Shown: piece by piece, positions 8,517 to 16,915 of the stretch
Numbering within the stretch: the stretch's first letter is position 1
How the letters are laid out: every line of letters starts with the position of its first letter
Source: Rhizosphaericola sp047606825
GTDB lineage: Bacteria > Bacteroidota > Bacteroidia > Chitinophagales > Chitinophagaceae
Direction of reading: 5' to 3'
Assembly: GCA_047606825.1 (NCBI GenBank)
Contig: JASGDY010000107.1
Coordinates: 1-49,106 of the forward strand
DNA length: 49,106 bases
Translations under genes and position numbers: made by a program
The notes under the pieces: generated by a model
Seen by the model: only the letters and a program-made list of their open reading frames with translations
Database searches by the model: none
Told to the model about the DNA's origin: nothing

Positions 8517-8749
8517 ATTAATCTTTCAATCTTTATTTGGTTGGTCATAGAGTGACAACTAACGTCTATCGAAAATACGAATTATTTTCAATTTTTCAGA
8601 AATTTTGTTTTGTGAATGTCGTTTTAATCGCATTATACATAACGGTTCGGGACTTGGCGATACCGCCACATGATGACACTATTGTTGATACAAACATAGA
8701 ACAAACGCCGAACATAAATAATTCTGTCGAGCTTGTATTGGCTATGTTG

Positions 8750-9076
8750 TTAGCAGAAGGCATATAGGTGTATCTTTTTTGTAAAGACAAACCATGTTAG
8801 TACTAAAATCCAACTCAAACACAGAATCTTCATTATAATTTCTAAAATTAATATAGCTACTGTTTTGGACTTGTCTGATATTTTTATTTCCTCTTTCTGA
8901 TTATTAAACCCAATATTAAAGTTGTTGCCGACCATATTATTTAATAAAGTTAGGGCAGGTGTAATTAAAATAATGTATGAAAAAAGAATTAAAAATGGCA
9001 TTTTTGTTTTTACCATTATTAGTATGATAGCACCATATATTACGATATCAAATGTTTGCCCAATATTATTTTTCAT
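8750..9076 (-). CDS. Small membrane protein of unknown function
   Basis: I do not recognise this 108-residue protein. It has two or three hydrophobic segments: about residues 10-22, 27-48 and 80-100. A short soluble loop (NNQKEEIKISDKSK) lies between the second and third, so it is probably an inner-membrane protein. It begins one base after the stop of the lipoprotein gene upstream, so the two form an operon. The region is AT-rich and the genes lie beside the Doc-like module. A partner role for the lipoprotein, or a cassette-borne accessory function, is possible; nothing in the sequence decides it. Confidence 0.55.
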   Translation of the reverse strand: MKNNIGQTFDIVIYGAIILIMVKTKMPFLILFSYIILITPALTLLNNMVGNNFNIGFNNQKEEIKISDKSKTVAILILEIIMKILCLSWILVLTWFVFTKKIHLYAFC

Positions 9077-9077
9077 G

Positions 9078-9312
9078 TTAGCTGTTCCAGTTTAAAGTGT
9101 CAAGAGCGAGATATATTGTAGTGTCTTCATCTATAGATTCTTCATCACCCCAAATAGCATGGGAAATTAGACAAAATGAAAAATTTTGGTCATTAATTAA
9201 TTGTGTAGAATACGTATTGATTTTTTGATTTGTTTCTTCATTAATTGAGGATTTTTTACAGCCAACTGTACTGGCTAAAAACAAAGCCGTTAGAAATAAA
9301 TTTTTTTTTCAT
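9078..9312 (-). pseudogene. Small lipoprotein gene with a poly-A frameshift at its start
   Basis: From the TTG at 9284 the frame encodes FLASTVGCKKSS, the end of a lipoprotein signal peptide, and then about 60 polar residues. The start codon ATG at 9312 lies in another frame, separated by nine consecutive A residues (T at 9301-9309). With eight A residues the product would read MKKNLFLTALFLASTVGC, a textbook lipoprotein leader, giving a protein of about 77 residues. So the gene is either phase-variable, read by slippage, a recent pseudogene, or affected by a sequencing error. It is followed after one base by the small membrane protein gene. I do not recognise the mature part. Confidence 0.6.
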
Positions 9313-9582
9313 CGTTATAAATCTATATGTAGTTATTCCTACCTTCAGGTTAGGTGCTGTGTCAGAATTTTCCACCGTCAGCATTTCTCATATTTCGTTG
9401 TCACGCACCTATTCTTTAGTTGCTCTCATAGCTTGGTGGTGTATCCAATTATCCCTGCCGATTAACGAATATATGAAACATTCTGAGAATTTAGATTTTT
9501 AGTGAAATCTTTTTATCATTCTCAAGATGTAACACTCTATAAATACTCAAGAGTGCTTTGGGTAGACACCAACTATATAACA

Positions 9583-10869
9583 TTAAAGACTCCTTTTAAT
9601 TATACCCACCGCCTCGTCAATCTCCGTTTTGCTGACGTTCAGTGCCGGGCGGAAACGCACAGTTGTGTCGCCACAGCCGGCGATGAGGAGTTTGTTTTCA
9701 TACGTTTTTTTCAGAAACTGGTCGCGTGTTTCCGTTGTCGGGAAGTCCATCGAGCAGAACAGGCCGATGCCGCGTTGATTACTGATTTTGTCGGCGGGCA
9801 GTTGTTTTATTTGTTCCAAAAGATACGCGCCGACGGTTGCGGCATTGTCTATGAGCTTGTCTTTTTCGATGACTTCCAACACGAGTTTGAAGCGTAGCAT
9901 GTCCAGGTAGTTGCCGCCAAATGTCGAGTTGATACGGCTACTTTCCTTGAAGACGTGGTGCGCAACCTGGTCGATTTTTTTGTTATTGGCAAAGATGCCG
10001 GCAATCTGCGCTTTCTTCCCAAAGGCAACGATGTCGGGCAGCACGTCATAGTTTTGGAAAGCCCACATTTTACCTGTAAGTCCCACGCCCGTCTGCACTT
10101 CGTCGAGTATCATCAGGATTTCATGTTGGTCGCAGATGGCGCGGATTTTTTGGAAAAATTCTTTCCGGAAATAGTTGTCGCCGCCTTCGGCCTGTATCGT
10201 TTCAACGATGATGCAGGCGATTTCGTTTGGATGTTTTTGAAGAGCATCCTCAATCTGTTGGAATGCCTGTTTTTCCAAGGCTTTGGTCTGTTCCAGCGAT
10301 GCGTCGGCCAAGGGAAAATGCAGTTTGGGATTGATGATGCGCGGCCAGTCAAATTTTGGAAAATACATGTATTTCCTCGAATCCGACGTATTGGTCAGCG
10401 AAAGCGTATATCCTGTGCGTCCATGGAATGCCTGTTGGAAATGGATGACTTTTCCCGCTTCCTTTTCAACGCCGCGCGACAGGTTGAGGCGCGTCCGCCA
10501 GTCAAAGGCCGCTTTCAACGCATTCTCAACCCCAAGTCCGCCGCCGTCAACAAAGAACGCATATTGCATTTCGGCGGGCATGGCAACCCGCGCAAACGTG
10601 TCCACAAAATCGGCAAACTGTTCCGTATAGATGTCCGACATCGCAGGTTTGTTGACCGCCATTTTACCCAAAAAACCTTCCTGCGCCACGATATACGGGT
10701 GATTGTAACCAATCGCCGACGAGGCAAACATGGTAAACATGTCCAAATAGGTATCGCCCTCCGTCGTCACGATATAGCTGCCATGCGACTGTTCCAAATC
10801 CATCACTAACGGAAATCCGTCCGCCAGTAGGTGCTTGGACAAGCGATTGAAAATAGGTTGTGTATGCAT
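9583..10869 (-). CDS. lat: L-lysine 6-transaminase (PLP-dependent)
   Basis: The 428-residue cytoplasmic enzyme belongs to class-III aminotransferases. The segment VETIQAEGGDNYF, the cofactor aspartate in LDEVQTGVGLTGK (Asp256) and the PLP lysine in AFGKKAQ (285/286) are all present. The N-terminal and central sequence (MDLEQSHGSYI, FQQAFHGRTGYTLSLTNT) is that of L-lysine epsilon-aminotransferase, which transfers the side-chain amino group of lysine to 2-oxoglutarate to give allysine/piperideine-6-carboxylate. The length is typical. It faces away from an omega-amidase-like gene across a 183-bp gap with a long hairpin. No other lysine-catabolic gene is in the window. Confidence 0.88.
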   Translation of the reverse strand: MHTQPIFNRLSKHLLADGFPLVMDLEQSHGSYIVTTEGDTYLDMFTMFASSAIGYNHPYIVAQEGFLGKMAVNKPAMSDIYTEQFADFVDTFARVAMPAEMQYAFFVDGGGLGVENALKAAFDWRTRLNLSRGVEKEAGKVIHFQQAFHGRTGYTLSLTNTSDSRKYMYFPKFDWPRIINPKLHFPLADASLEQTKALEKQAFQQIEDALQKHPNEIACIIVETIQAEGGDNYFRKEFFQKIRAICDQHEILMILDEVQTGVGLTGKMWAFQNYDVLPDIVAFGKKAQIAGIFANNKKIDQVAHHVFKESSRINSTFGGNYLDMLRFKLVLEVIEKDKLIDNAATVGAYLLEQIKQLPADKISNQRGIGLFCSMDFPTTETRDQFLKKTYENKLLIAGCGDTTVRFRPALNVSKTEIDEAVGIIKRSL

Positions 10870-10902
10870 GGGATTTAGTTTATTTGTTCAAAGTTTGATG
10901 CG

Positions 10903-10985
10903 TTCCCCGCACAGTCTCTCGTAGAGGACTTTGCGGTCTTGGTAAACTTCTCCGCAAAGTCCCTTTCAGGAGACTGTGCGGGGAA
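10903..10985. repeat. Long two-part hairpin between lat and the hydrolase gene
   Basis: An outer 16-bp perfect stem (10903-10918 with 10970-10985) and an inner 11-bp perfect stem (10926-10936 with 10952-10962) are separated by a symmetric 7-base internal loop. The structure fills the space between two divergent genes. It could be a structural repeat, a bidirectional regulatory site or a mobile element. Confidence 0.8.
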
Positions 10986-11052
10986 AACGGCGTGTCAATC
11001 TTTGAGCTTTAAAATTACGTCTTTCGTACCTTTATCACTACAATTCTTTTGT

Positions 11053-11847
11053 ATGAACGATTTGACCGTAACATTGATACAGACCGACATCGTCTGGGAA
11101 GACAAGGCCGCCAACAGAAAAAACCTGGAGGCCAAAATCAACGCCATCCAGCAAAAAACGCAGGTCGTCATCCTACCCGAAATGTTCACGACAGGATTCA
11201 GCATGTCACCGGAAACAACAGCGGAAACAATGGACGGCGATTCCGTGCAATGGATGAAATCCGTCGCACAAAAAAAGAAAATCATATTGGCGGGCAGCCT
11301 CGCGATACAAGAGAATGGGCAATACTACAACCGCTTGGCCTGGGTGCTGCCCAACGGACAGATATATCATTACAACAAGCGGCACTTGTTTGGATATGCA
11401 GGCGAAGACCGACACTATATCGCCGGGGAAAACAGGGTTGTCGTTTCTGTCAACGGTTGGCGCATATTGCTGCAAGTATGTTATGACCTGCGCTTTCCGG
11501 TCTGGGCGCGGCAGCAGGCAACACCCGAAAATCCTTATGAATACGATGCCATTATCTACGTCGCCAACTGGCCCGAAAAAAGAAACCTGCCTTGGAAAAC
11601 CCTTTTGCAGGCGCGCGCGATAGAGAATATATGCTATGTCATCGGTGTCAACCGGGTCGGTAACGACGGTAACGGTTTATACCATTCCGGCGACAGCCGC
11701 ATCGTCCATCCGCTCGGAAAAATACTATACGAACAAGCCGACGCGGAAGACATGTTCACCTACACCTTGCGGAAAGAGGAACTGGAAAAAACGCGCAACC
11801 GCTTTCCATTCGCGAAAGATGCTGACAGTTTTAAAATGATGAACTGA
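11053..11847 (+). CDS. Carbon-nitrogen hydrolase, omega-amidase (YafV/Nit2-like)
   Basis: The protein is 264 residues. The nitrilase-superfamily triad is visible: Glu in LPEMFTTGF, Lys in HYNKRHLF and Cys in VCYDLRFPVW. The RFPVWAR segment and length match omega-amidases, which hydrolyse 2-oxoglutaramate or 2-oxosuccinamate to the oxo acid and ammonia in the cytoplasm, a repair or salvage step linked to transamination. The frame is open upstream to 10939, but that part encodes the hairpin region, and ATG 11053 gives the standard N-terminus (MNDLTVTLIQTDI). Its neighbour lat, a transaminase, is divergent; a functional link is possible but unproven. Confidence 0.88.
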   Translation: MNDLTVTLIQTDIVWEDKAANRKNLEAKINAIQQKTQVVILPEMFTTGFSMSPETTAETMDGDSVQWMKSVAQKKKIILAGSLAIQENGQYYNRLAWVLPNGQIYHYNKRHLFGYAGEDRHYIAGENRVVVSVNGWRILLQVCYDLRFPVWARQQATPENPYEYDAIIYVANWPEKRNLPWKTLLQARAIENICYVIGVNRVGNDGNGLYHSGDSRIVHPLGKILYEQADAEDMFTYTLRKEELEKTRNRFPFAKDADSFKMMN

Positions 11848-11917
11848 TTTAACCCTTTTTAAGGTGTAATATGATAATGAAATTCAATATAGACCAATAA
11901 TTGTTATTACTCCGCTT

Positions 11918-12066
11918 TTCAGGATTTGTAGTCCTGAAGCCGTATCGGCGGATTTGGAATCCGCAAATAGCAGTGCATTGCAAATGCACGGATAAGCGTT
12001 CGGGATTGCAAATCCCGAACAGCACAAATGGATTTTTGGTCTGAAATATAAATCAAAATCGTATAA
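11918..12066. repeat. Dispersed 129-bp multi-hairpin repeat, copy 2, with an extra hairpin
   Basis: Positions 11938-12066 repeat the first 129 bases of the window with three substitutions, one of which (C to G) lies in the loop of the first hairpin. A fourth small hairpin (11918-11924 with 11932-11938) abuts the left end and is probably part of the full element. It lies between the converging hydrolase and mqnD genes. No coding potential is seen. Confidence 0.85.
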
Positions 12067-12110
12067 AATGCTCGTTTCAAGTACAAACTATGAATCGGTG
12101 AAGCTTTTTA

Positions 12111-12950
12111 TTACAAATCTTCCGCAAAAATCTTGTCGCGGTCAACCGTCCTGTCTGGATGCAGTCCTTGGTAGACATCCAAAACCTGATGGATGGCTTT
12201 TCGGCCTTTTTCTCCCAAGGATAGCGAAAAGCGATTGACATACAGGTCGATATGCTGGCGCATGACAGCTTCCTCCATTTCCTGCGCATGGATTTTTACA
12301 AAATCGGCGAGCTGTGTGGAGTGGTGCACATAAGCGTATTCGATGCTTTTGCGGATGAGACGGTTGACCTGCAAGATGGTTTCCTTGGGCAATATTGTTT
12401 TGGCGATGATGCCGCCGAGGGGAATCGGGACTCCCGTTGTTTTTTCCCAATAGTCGCCGAGGTCCATCAGCTTGTGCAGACCGCGTTTCTGGTAAGTAAA
12501 CCTATTTTCGTGGATGATGACACCCAAGCCCTTGCCGTCCAACACAAAATCTTCCACTTCGTTGAAAACAACAAATTCCTTGTTCCGCGCACCCGGAAAT
12601 GCCAAGGAAAACAACAGATGCGCGGTTGTGTCCTTGCCCGGAATGGCAATAGTGCCAGCAGGAACATTGTCCAATGCCATCGGTTCCTTGGCAAGGAGCA
12701 AAGGTCCGACACCCATACCAAGCGCGCCGCCACTTTCCAGTACAACGTATTGCTCCAACAGCAACGGCAAGGCACCATAACTGATTTTGGAAAAGTCCAA
12801 CCGACCTTCCTGCGCCCAATTGTTCAACGTCTGCACATCGTCCAGCACAATATCAAAATCCAAACCTTCCGTATCTATCTTCTTGTTGACCAACGCGTCA
12901 AATATAAACGTGTCATTGGGACAAGGACTAAATCCTAAACTAAATGTCAT
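12111..12950 (-). CDS. mqnD: 1,4-dihydroxy-6-naphthoate synthase (futalosine pathway)
   Basis: The protein is 279 residues from ATG 12950; the frame is open further upstream, but MTFSLGFSPCPNDTFIFDAL is the characteristic family N-terminus. MqnD converts cyclic dehypoxanthine futalosine to 1,4-dihydroxy-6-naphthoate in the cytoplasm, a step of the alternative menaquinone route. The DFSKISYGALPLLL, GVGPLLLA and GVIIHENRFTY segments fit the periplasmic-binding-protein-like fold of this family. Other mqn genes are not in the window, which is common because they are often scattered. The gene shows the organism makes menaquinone by the futalosine route rather than the classical Men route. Confidence 0.93.
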   Translation of the reverse strand: MTFSLGFSPCPNDTFIFDALVNKKIDTEGLDFDIVLDDVQTLNNWAQEGRLDFSKISYGALPLLLEQYVVLESGGALGMGVGPLLLAKEPMALDNVPAGTIAIPGKDTTAHLLFSLAFPGARNKEFVVFNEVEDFVLDGKGLGVIIHENRFTYQKRGLHKLMDLGDYWEKTTGVPIPLGGIIAKTILPKETILQVNRLIRKSIEYAYVHHSTQLADFVKIHAQEMEEAVMRQHIDLYVNRFSLSLGEKGRKAIHQVLDVYQGLHPDRTVDRDKIFAEDL

Positions 12951-13339
12951 CTTATTGTTTCTTGTTTTTTTCAGATTTCCAATACAACGGTGGGAACAAA
13001 GGTATTCAAGGAAAAAGGAAAAACAACAACCCAAGTTTTGGGGTAAATTGCAGATTTTCACATTTAGAAAATAATGGTCAGAACCGCAATGCCGCAGCGA
13101 TATTGGCGTAATACGACGTTGTGGTGTTTTTTCTCACAGACTGCACGGATTGGCACAGATATAAAGCTTCTGAGCTTCTCTCTGCCATCCGTGAGCAGAC
13201 TAATGCCCCAAAAATCAAACATAAAAGAATCTTACGGCGAAAATTTGAAATGCAATCCACCCAAATTTTAGGACTATTTTCATCCTTCAAAAAAGAACGG
13301 CAAGTTTATTGTAGTTTGCACCTTCAAAACCATATTATC
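12951..13339. other. 389-bp divergent intergenic region
   Basis: It lies between mqnD (minus) and the DUF4197 gene (plus). It contains a weak inverted pair CACGGAT (13144-13150) / ATCCGTG (13187-13193) within sequence resembling other intergenic filler of this window. No clear -7/-33 pair was seen and no gene is supported here. Confidence 0.5.
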
Positions 13340-14080
13340 ATGCGTAAAATATTTCTGCTTTTCTTGGGCTTGCTATGTCTTGGCAGCCAAGTCGTAAAAG
13401 CCCAAAACATTGGCTCCTTATTGAAATCTGTAGGAAGTAAAACTTCCAGCTCCAAGTCAACGACCAACAGCAACCTGTCGGAATCCGACGCCAATTCCGG
13501 TGTCAAGGAATTGCTGTCCACAGGCTTGGTGAACAGTGTGACCGCCCTGAACAAAACGGATGCTTTTTGGAAAAGTACCTACAAGATATTGCTGCCCGAA
13601 CCGCTACACTCGGCAGACGGCGTGCTGCGCAAACTCAATATGGGCGGCATTGCAGACTCTGCGGAATTTCGGATGAACCGTGCTGCGGAATCTGCGGTTG
13701 GATTTGCCAAACCTATCTTTATCAATGCCATCAAGCAGATGACACTGACCGATGCCGTCAAACTGGTCAACGGCGGCGACAACTCCATCACCGAATATTT
13801 CAAGAGCAAAACACATGACACGTTGGTGCATGCATTTACACCGACAATCAACACGGAGCTGAGTAAAAACCAAGCGACTTCTGCCTATTCGCAGGTCGTG
13901 ACGAAATACAATACTGTTCCGTTCGTGAAAAAAGCCAACCCCGACCTGTCCAATTACGTCGCGGTCAAAGCCGTGGACGCGCTGTTTGACCAGATATCGC
14001 AACAGGAAAAAAACATCCGGAGCAACCCCGCCGCACAGACGTCCAGCATTTTGAAGTCGGTGTTTGGCGGCTCGAAATAA
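13340..14080 (+). CDS. Exported DUF4197 protein
   Basis: From ATG 13340 the protein is 246 residues with a signal peptide (about residues 1-20, ending VVKAQ). A serine/threonine-rich linker (residues 33-50) leads to an alpha-helical domain matching DUF4197: GVKELLSTGLVNSV, LPEPL near residue 88, then FAKPIFINAIKQMTLTDAVKLVNGGD. The family is widespread in Gram-negative bacteria and has no established function; proteins are thought to sit in the envelope. The frame upstream of 13340 is open but non-genic in character. It is monocistronic, converging on pgl. Confidence 0.85.
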   Translation: MRKIFLLFLGLLCLGSQVVKAQNIGSLLKSVGSKTSSSKSTTNSNLSESDANSGVKELLSTGLVNSVTALNKTDAFWKSTYKILLPEPLHSADGVLRKLNMGGIADSAEFRMNRAAESAVGFAKPIFINAIKQMTLTDAVKLVNGGDNSITEYFKSKTHDTLVHAFTPTINTELSKNQATSAYSQVVTKYNTVPFVKKANPDLSNYVAVKAVDALFDQISQQEKNIRSNPAAQTSSILKSVFGGSK

Positions 14081-14155
14081 AAATGGCTATTGGAATATAC
14101 TCCTCGCTGGATGAATTTGTGTAATGGTTCCACATCCCGACTTTTCGGTCTTTCC

Positions 14156-14884
14156 TCATTTCAACCCTTCTGCCGCAGCTTCGTCGATGAAGAAATGCAG
14201 TTCGCCGGGACTGGGCTGGATGATTTGGGAAGGATAAAGGTCGGGATTGTACGCGCCTTTCAACACTTCGTGGAGCGCGTGCACTTTCTTTTCGCCGGAG
14301 ACGAGAAACGCCACCTGCGCCGCATGGTTGGCAACCGGATGGGTCAACGTGATGCGGTACATATCCTGTGCTTCCAACCAAAAGCTGTCCACCCATTTTT
14401 TTGTTTCGTGGATGATGGGCTGACCGGGAAAAAGCGACAAAGTGTGTCCGTCATCGCCCATACCCAAAATAATAATATCCAAACCCGTTTCCTTGCCTTC
14501 AAAATAGCTTTTCAAAAGCTGTTCATAAGCAATCGACGCATCTTCGGGTGTGATGTCTTCCGTCTGGAAAAAATGGATATGTTCTTGAGGTACGGGCGCA
14601 TGGTTGAGCATCGTGTCGTAGGCCATCTTGGCATTGCTGCGCTCGTCCGCAACCGGAACAAAACGCTCGTCACCCATGAAGAAAATCCATTTGTCCCAAG
14701 CGATACGGCTAAAAAACGGTTCCTGCACCAATAGTTCGTGCAACAGCTTAGGCGTGCTGCCACCGGAAAGCGCAATGGCAAAACTGTCTTTTTGGGCCAA
14801 TACTTCATCGGCGTAATCCACCAACCAATTGGCAAAATCCAAACTCAACGCGTTGATATCCTTGGAAACATGAATGCTGCTCAT
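14156..14884 (-). CDS. pgl: 6-phosphogluconolactonase
   Basis: The protein is 242 residues from ATG 14884 (MSSIHVSKDI); an upstream in-frame ATG exists but adds a hydrophobic tail not seen in the family. The motif FAIALSGGSTPKLLHELL near residue 40 and the FMGDERFVP segment (about residue 75) are those of the DevB/SOL-type lactonase. It hydrolyses 6-phosphogluconolactone, the second step of the oxidative pentose phosphate pathway, in the cytosol. zwf lies upstream on the same strand, with a 285-bp gap containing two hairpin elements, so direct co-transcription is uncertain. gnd lies beyond zwf, so all three pathway enzymes are together. Confidence 0.93.
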   Translation of the reverse strand: MSSIHVSKDINALSLDFANWLVDYADEVLAQKDSFAIALSGGSTPKLLHELLVQEPFFSRIAWDKWIFFMGDERFVPVADERSNAKMAYDTMLNHAPVPQEHIHFFQTEDITPEDASIAYEQLLKSYFEGKETGLDIIILGMGDDGHTLSLFPGQPIIHETKKWVDSFWLEAQDMYRITLTHPVANHAAQVAFLVSGEKKVHALHEVLKGAYNPDLYPSQIIQPSPGELHFFIDEAAAEGLK

Positions 14885-14947
14885 AAATATAAAAGGGAAA
14901 ATTAAAAAGTTAAAAGTGCTCATGTTATGAACACATAAATAAACAAT

Positions 14948-15039
14948 GAACACCTCAGCCGTCATTCCCGCGTAGGTGGGAATCTGCTATATGGATAAAT
15001 GTGATTCCCGCCTACGCGGGAATGACGGCCGAGGTGTTC
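14948..15039. repeat. dRS3-like MITE, copy 2, with TGAACACCT ends
   Basis: Arms 14948-14984 and 15003-15039 are complementary over 35 of 37 positions. Each carries the ATTCCC-N8-GGGAAT core (one arm with a G-to-T variant). The outer ends read GAACACCTC and GAGGTGTTC. The flank after the right end resembles that of the copy at 16793-16842. Confidence 0.85.
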
Positions 15040-15089
15040 ACTATATTCAATGCATATTTATTCTAATCTAATATAGAGTATTATAGCCA

Positions 15090-15158
15090 CCGCTGGCGCA
15101 CGTCGTTTTGCGTGTGCTTTAATATGCCGGGACACACGCGACACGCGTGCGCCAGCGG
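15090..15158. repeat. Long hairpin between zwf and pgl
   Basis: An outer 13-bp stem (15090-15102 with 15146-15158) and an inner 7-bp stem (15110-15116 with 15133-15139) form one extended hairpin just downstream of zwf. The outer arm resembles the GCCGCTGGC stem after the GH51 gene. It may act as a transcript end for zwf. Confidence 0.7.
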
Positions 15159-15169
15159 CGAACTGTCCA

Positions 15170-16693
15170 CTATTTCTTCTTCCCTGGCTTAATCTGTTGA
15201 TTGACCCAGGAACGGCCGTCTTTGGCGATGAGCGCATCGGCTTCCTCGGGGCCCCAGCTTCCCGGAGCATAGTTGGGGAAGTCGACAGGTTTGCGGGACT
15301 GCCAAGCTTCCAATATCGGCATGATGACCTTCCAGGCGATTTCGACCTGGTCGTTGCGCATATATTGGGTAGAGTTGCCGGTCATCGCGTCGAGGAGCAG
15401 GGTTTCGTAGGCTTCCGGCTGCGTTTCGTTGAAAGCGTCGGAATAGTTGAACACCATTTCCACGGGGTCGAGCGACATGGTCTGTCCCGGATGCTTGGCG
15501 AGGAACAGCAGGCGCACGTCGTTTTGCGGTTGGATGGTCAACGTAAGGCGGTTGGGTCTCCAGGCGTCGGCCGCCTCTGGAGGAAACGCATATTTCGGAG
15601 CTTGCTTGAAATGGATGGTGATTATCGTGGTCTTGTCCTGCAAATATTTGCCGGTACGGACGTAGAACGGCACGCCCTGCCAACGCCAGTTGTCAATATG
15701 GAACTTGACGGCAGCGTAGGTTTCTGTAGTAGAGTCGGGCGCAACGTTTTTTTCGTCGCGATAGGCTTGCACTTCCACGCCTTTCATCCAGCCTGCGCGA
15801 TATTGGCCACGCACCGCGTTTTCTTTTACTTCATCTTTGGTGTAGCGGCGAAGGGCTTTCAACACGTCGGTTTTTTTGTTGCGGATTTCGTTGGCTTCAA
15901 AGGAAACGGGCGCTTCCATCGCCACCATGCACAAAACCTGCAAGATGTGGTTTTGTATCATGTCGCGCAACGCGCCGGAAGTTTCGTAATAGCCGCCACG
16001 GTCTTCCACTCCGACAGTTTCGGCTGCGGTAATCTGTACGTGGTCGATGTATTTGTTGTTCCAGATGGGTTCAAACAAGGTATTGGCAAAACGCAAGGCC
16101 AATATGTTTTGTACGGTTTCCTTGCCGAGATAGTGGTCGATACGGTAAATCTGGTCTTCCTTGAACAGACCGGAAAGCAAGGCGTTGAGTTCCAATGCGC
16201 TTTGCAGGTCGTGTCCAAAAGGTTTTTCGATGACGATGCGCGCATTTTGTTCGTCATGCGCGGCGGGTATGGTCGCAATGCCTTTGGCAATGACCGGAAA
16301 CAGTTGCGGCGCCACGGAAAGGTAAAACAGCAGATTTGGTTTTTCGCCCCATTCTTTTTCCGTTTCTGTTATTTTTTTGTCCAAAATGCCGTATTCGGAT
16401 TCCGTGCCGGCATCCATCTGGAGATAAGAAAGATGCTCGCTAAATTCCTTCCACGGACCTTTGCCGTCGTCGGGATTGCGGGAAAACTGTTTGATACCTT
16501 CCAACAGGTGGTCGCGGAATTTTTTGTCGGTGTAGGCCGAGCGTCCCAGGCCTACAATGGAAAATTTATCGTTGAGAAAACCGTCGATGTATAGATTGTA
16601 CAGCGCCGGCGTGAGTTTGCGGTGGTTCAGGTCGCCACTACCTCCAAAGATGAATATGAGGGTTGGCGCGGTTTTTTTTATCGTATTTGCCAT
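15170..16693 (-). CDS. zwf: Glucose-6-phosphate 1-dehydrogenase
   Basis: The protein is 507 residues, the normal length. The NADP-binding motif FGGSGDLNHRKL lies at residues 16-27 and the substrate/catalytic signature RIDHYLGK at 184-191, preceded by IEKPFGHDL. It oxidises glucose-6-phosphate to 6-phosphogluconolactone and makes NADPH in the cytosol. It is followed by pgl and preceded by gnd on the same strand, so the oxidative pentose phosphate genes are clustered. Both flanking gaps contain MITE-like hairpins, which may separate the genes into distinct transcripts. Confidence 0.97.
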   Translation of the reverse strand: MANTIKKTAPTLIFIFGGSGDLNHRKLTPALYNLYIDGFLNDKFSIVGLGRSAYTDKKFRDHLLEGIKQFSRNPDDGKGPWKEFSEHLSYLQMDAGTESEYGILDKKITETEKEWGEKPNLLFYLSVAPQLFPVIAKGIATIPAAHDEQNARIVIEKPFGHDLQSALELNALLSGLFKEDQIYRIDHYLGKETVQNILALRFANTLFEPIWNNKYIDHVQITAAETVGVEDRGGYYETSGALRDMIQNHILQVLCMVAMEAPVSFEANEIRNKKTDVLKALRRYTKDEVKENAVRGQYRAGWMKGVEVQAYRDEKNVAPDSTTETYAAVKFHIDNWRWQGVPFYVRTGKYLQDKTTIITIHFKQAPKYAFPPEAADAWRPNRLTLTIQPQNDVRLLFLAKHPGQTMSLDPVEMVFNYSDAFNETQPEAYETLLLDAMTGNSTQYMRNDQVEIAWKVIMPILEAWQSRKPVDFPNYAPGSWGPEEADALIAKDGRSWVNQQIKPGKKK

Positions 16694-16792
16694 GAGGTTG
16701 TTGATTTGAAAATGAAATATTTTAAGTCAAAAGGGAAAATCCTAAATGCCATACTATATGTCGTATAGGAATCCGCAATTCTGTTAAGCAAC

Positions 16793-16842
16793 GAACACCT
16801 TGCCGCCATCCCCGGCTATGCGGGAATGACGGCAAGGTGTTC
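16793..16842. repeat. dRS3-like MITE, copy 3 (single hairpin form)
   Basis: GAACACCTTGCCG at the left end and its near-exact complement at the right end enclose a short CCCCGG-ctat-GCGGG apex. This is a half-size version of the element at 14948-15039: same TGAACACCT-type ends and a similar flank (ATTCATTGCATAT against ATTCAATGCATAT) to the right. It lies between gnd and zwf. Confidence 0.8.
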
Positions 16843-16915
16843 ACTTTATTCATTGCATATATTTATCCATGGTAGAAGTATAGATGCCCAATGCTTTTGG
16901 TTTTTGCCTTTTAAC

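Noticed and set aside
8537..8767. 76-codon plus-strand frame between the accessory genes
   Set aside because: It covers the intergenic cassette-like sequence, has no domain, and runs opposite to the local gene direction.
9955..10809. 284-codon plus-strand frame opposite lat
   Set aside because: Antisense shadow of lat, whose catalytic motifs are intact.
15197..16594. 465-codon plus-strand frame opposite zwf
   Set aside because: Antisense shadow of zwf; no motif, signal or partner.
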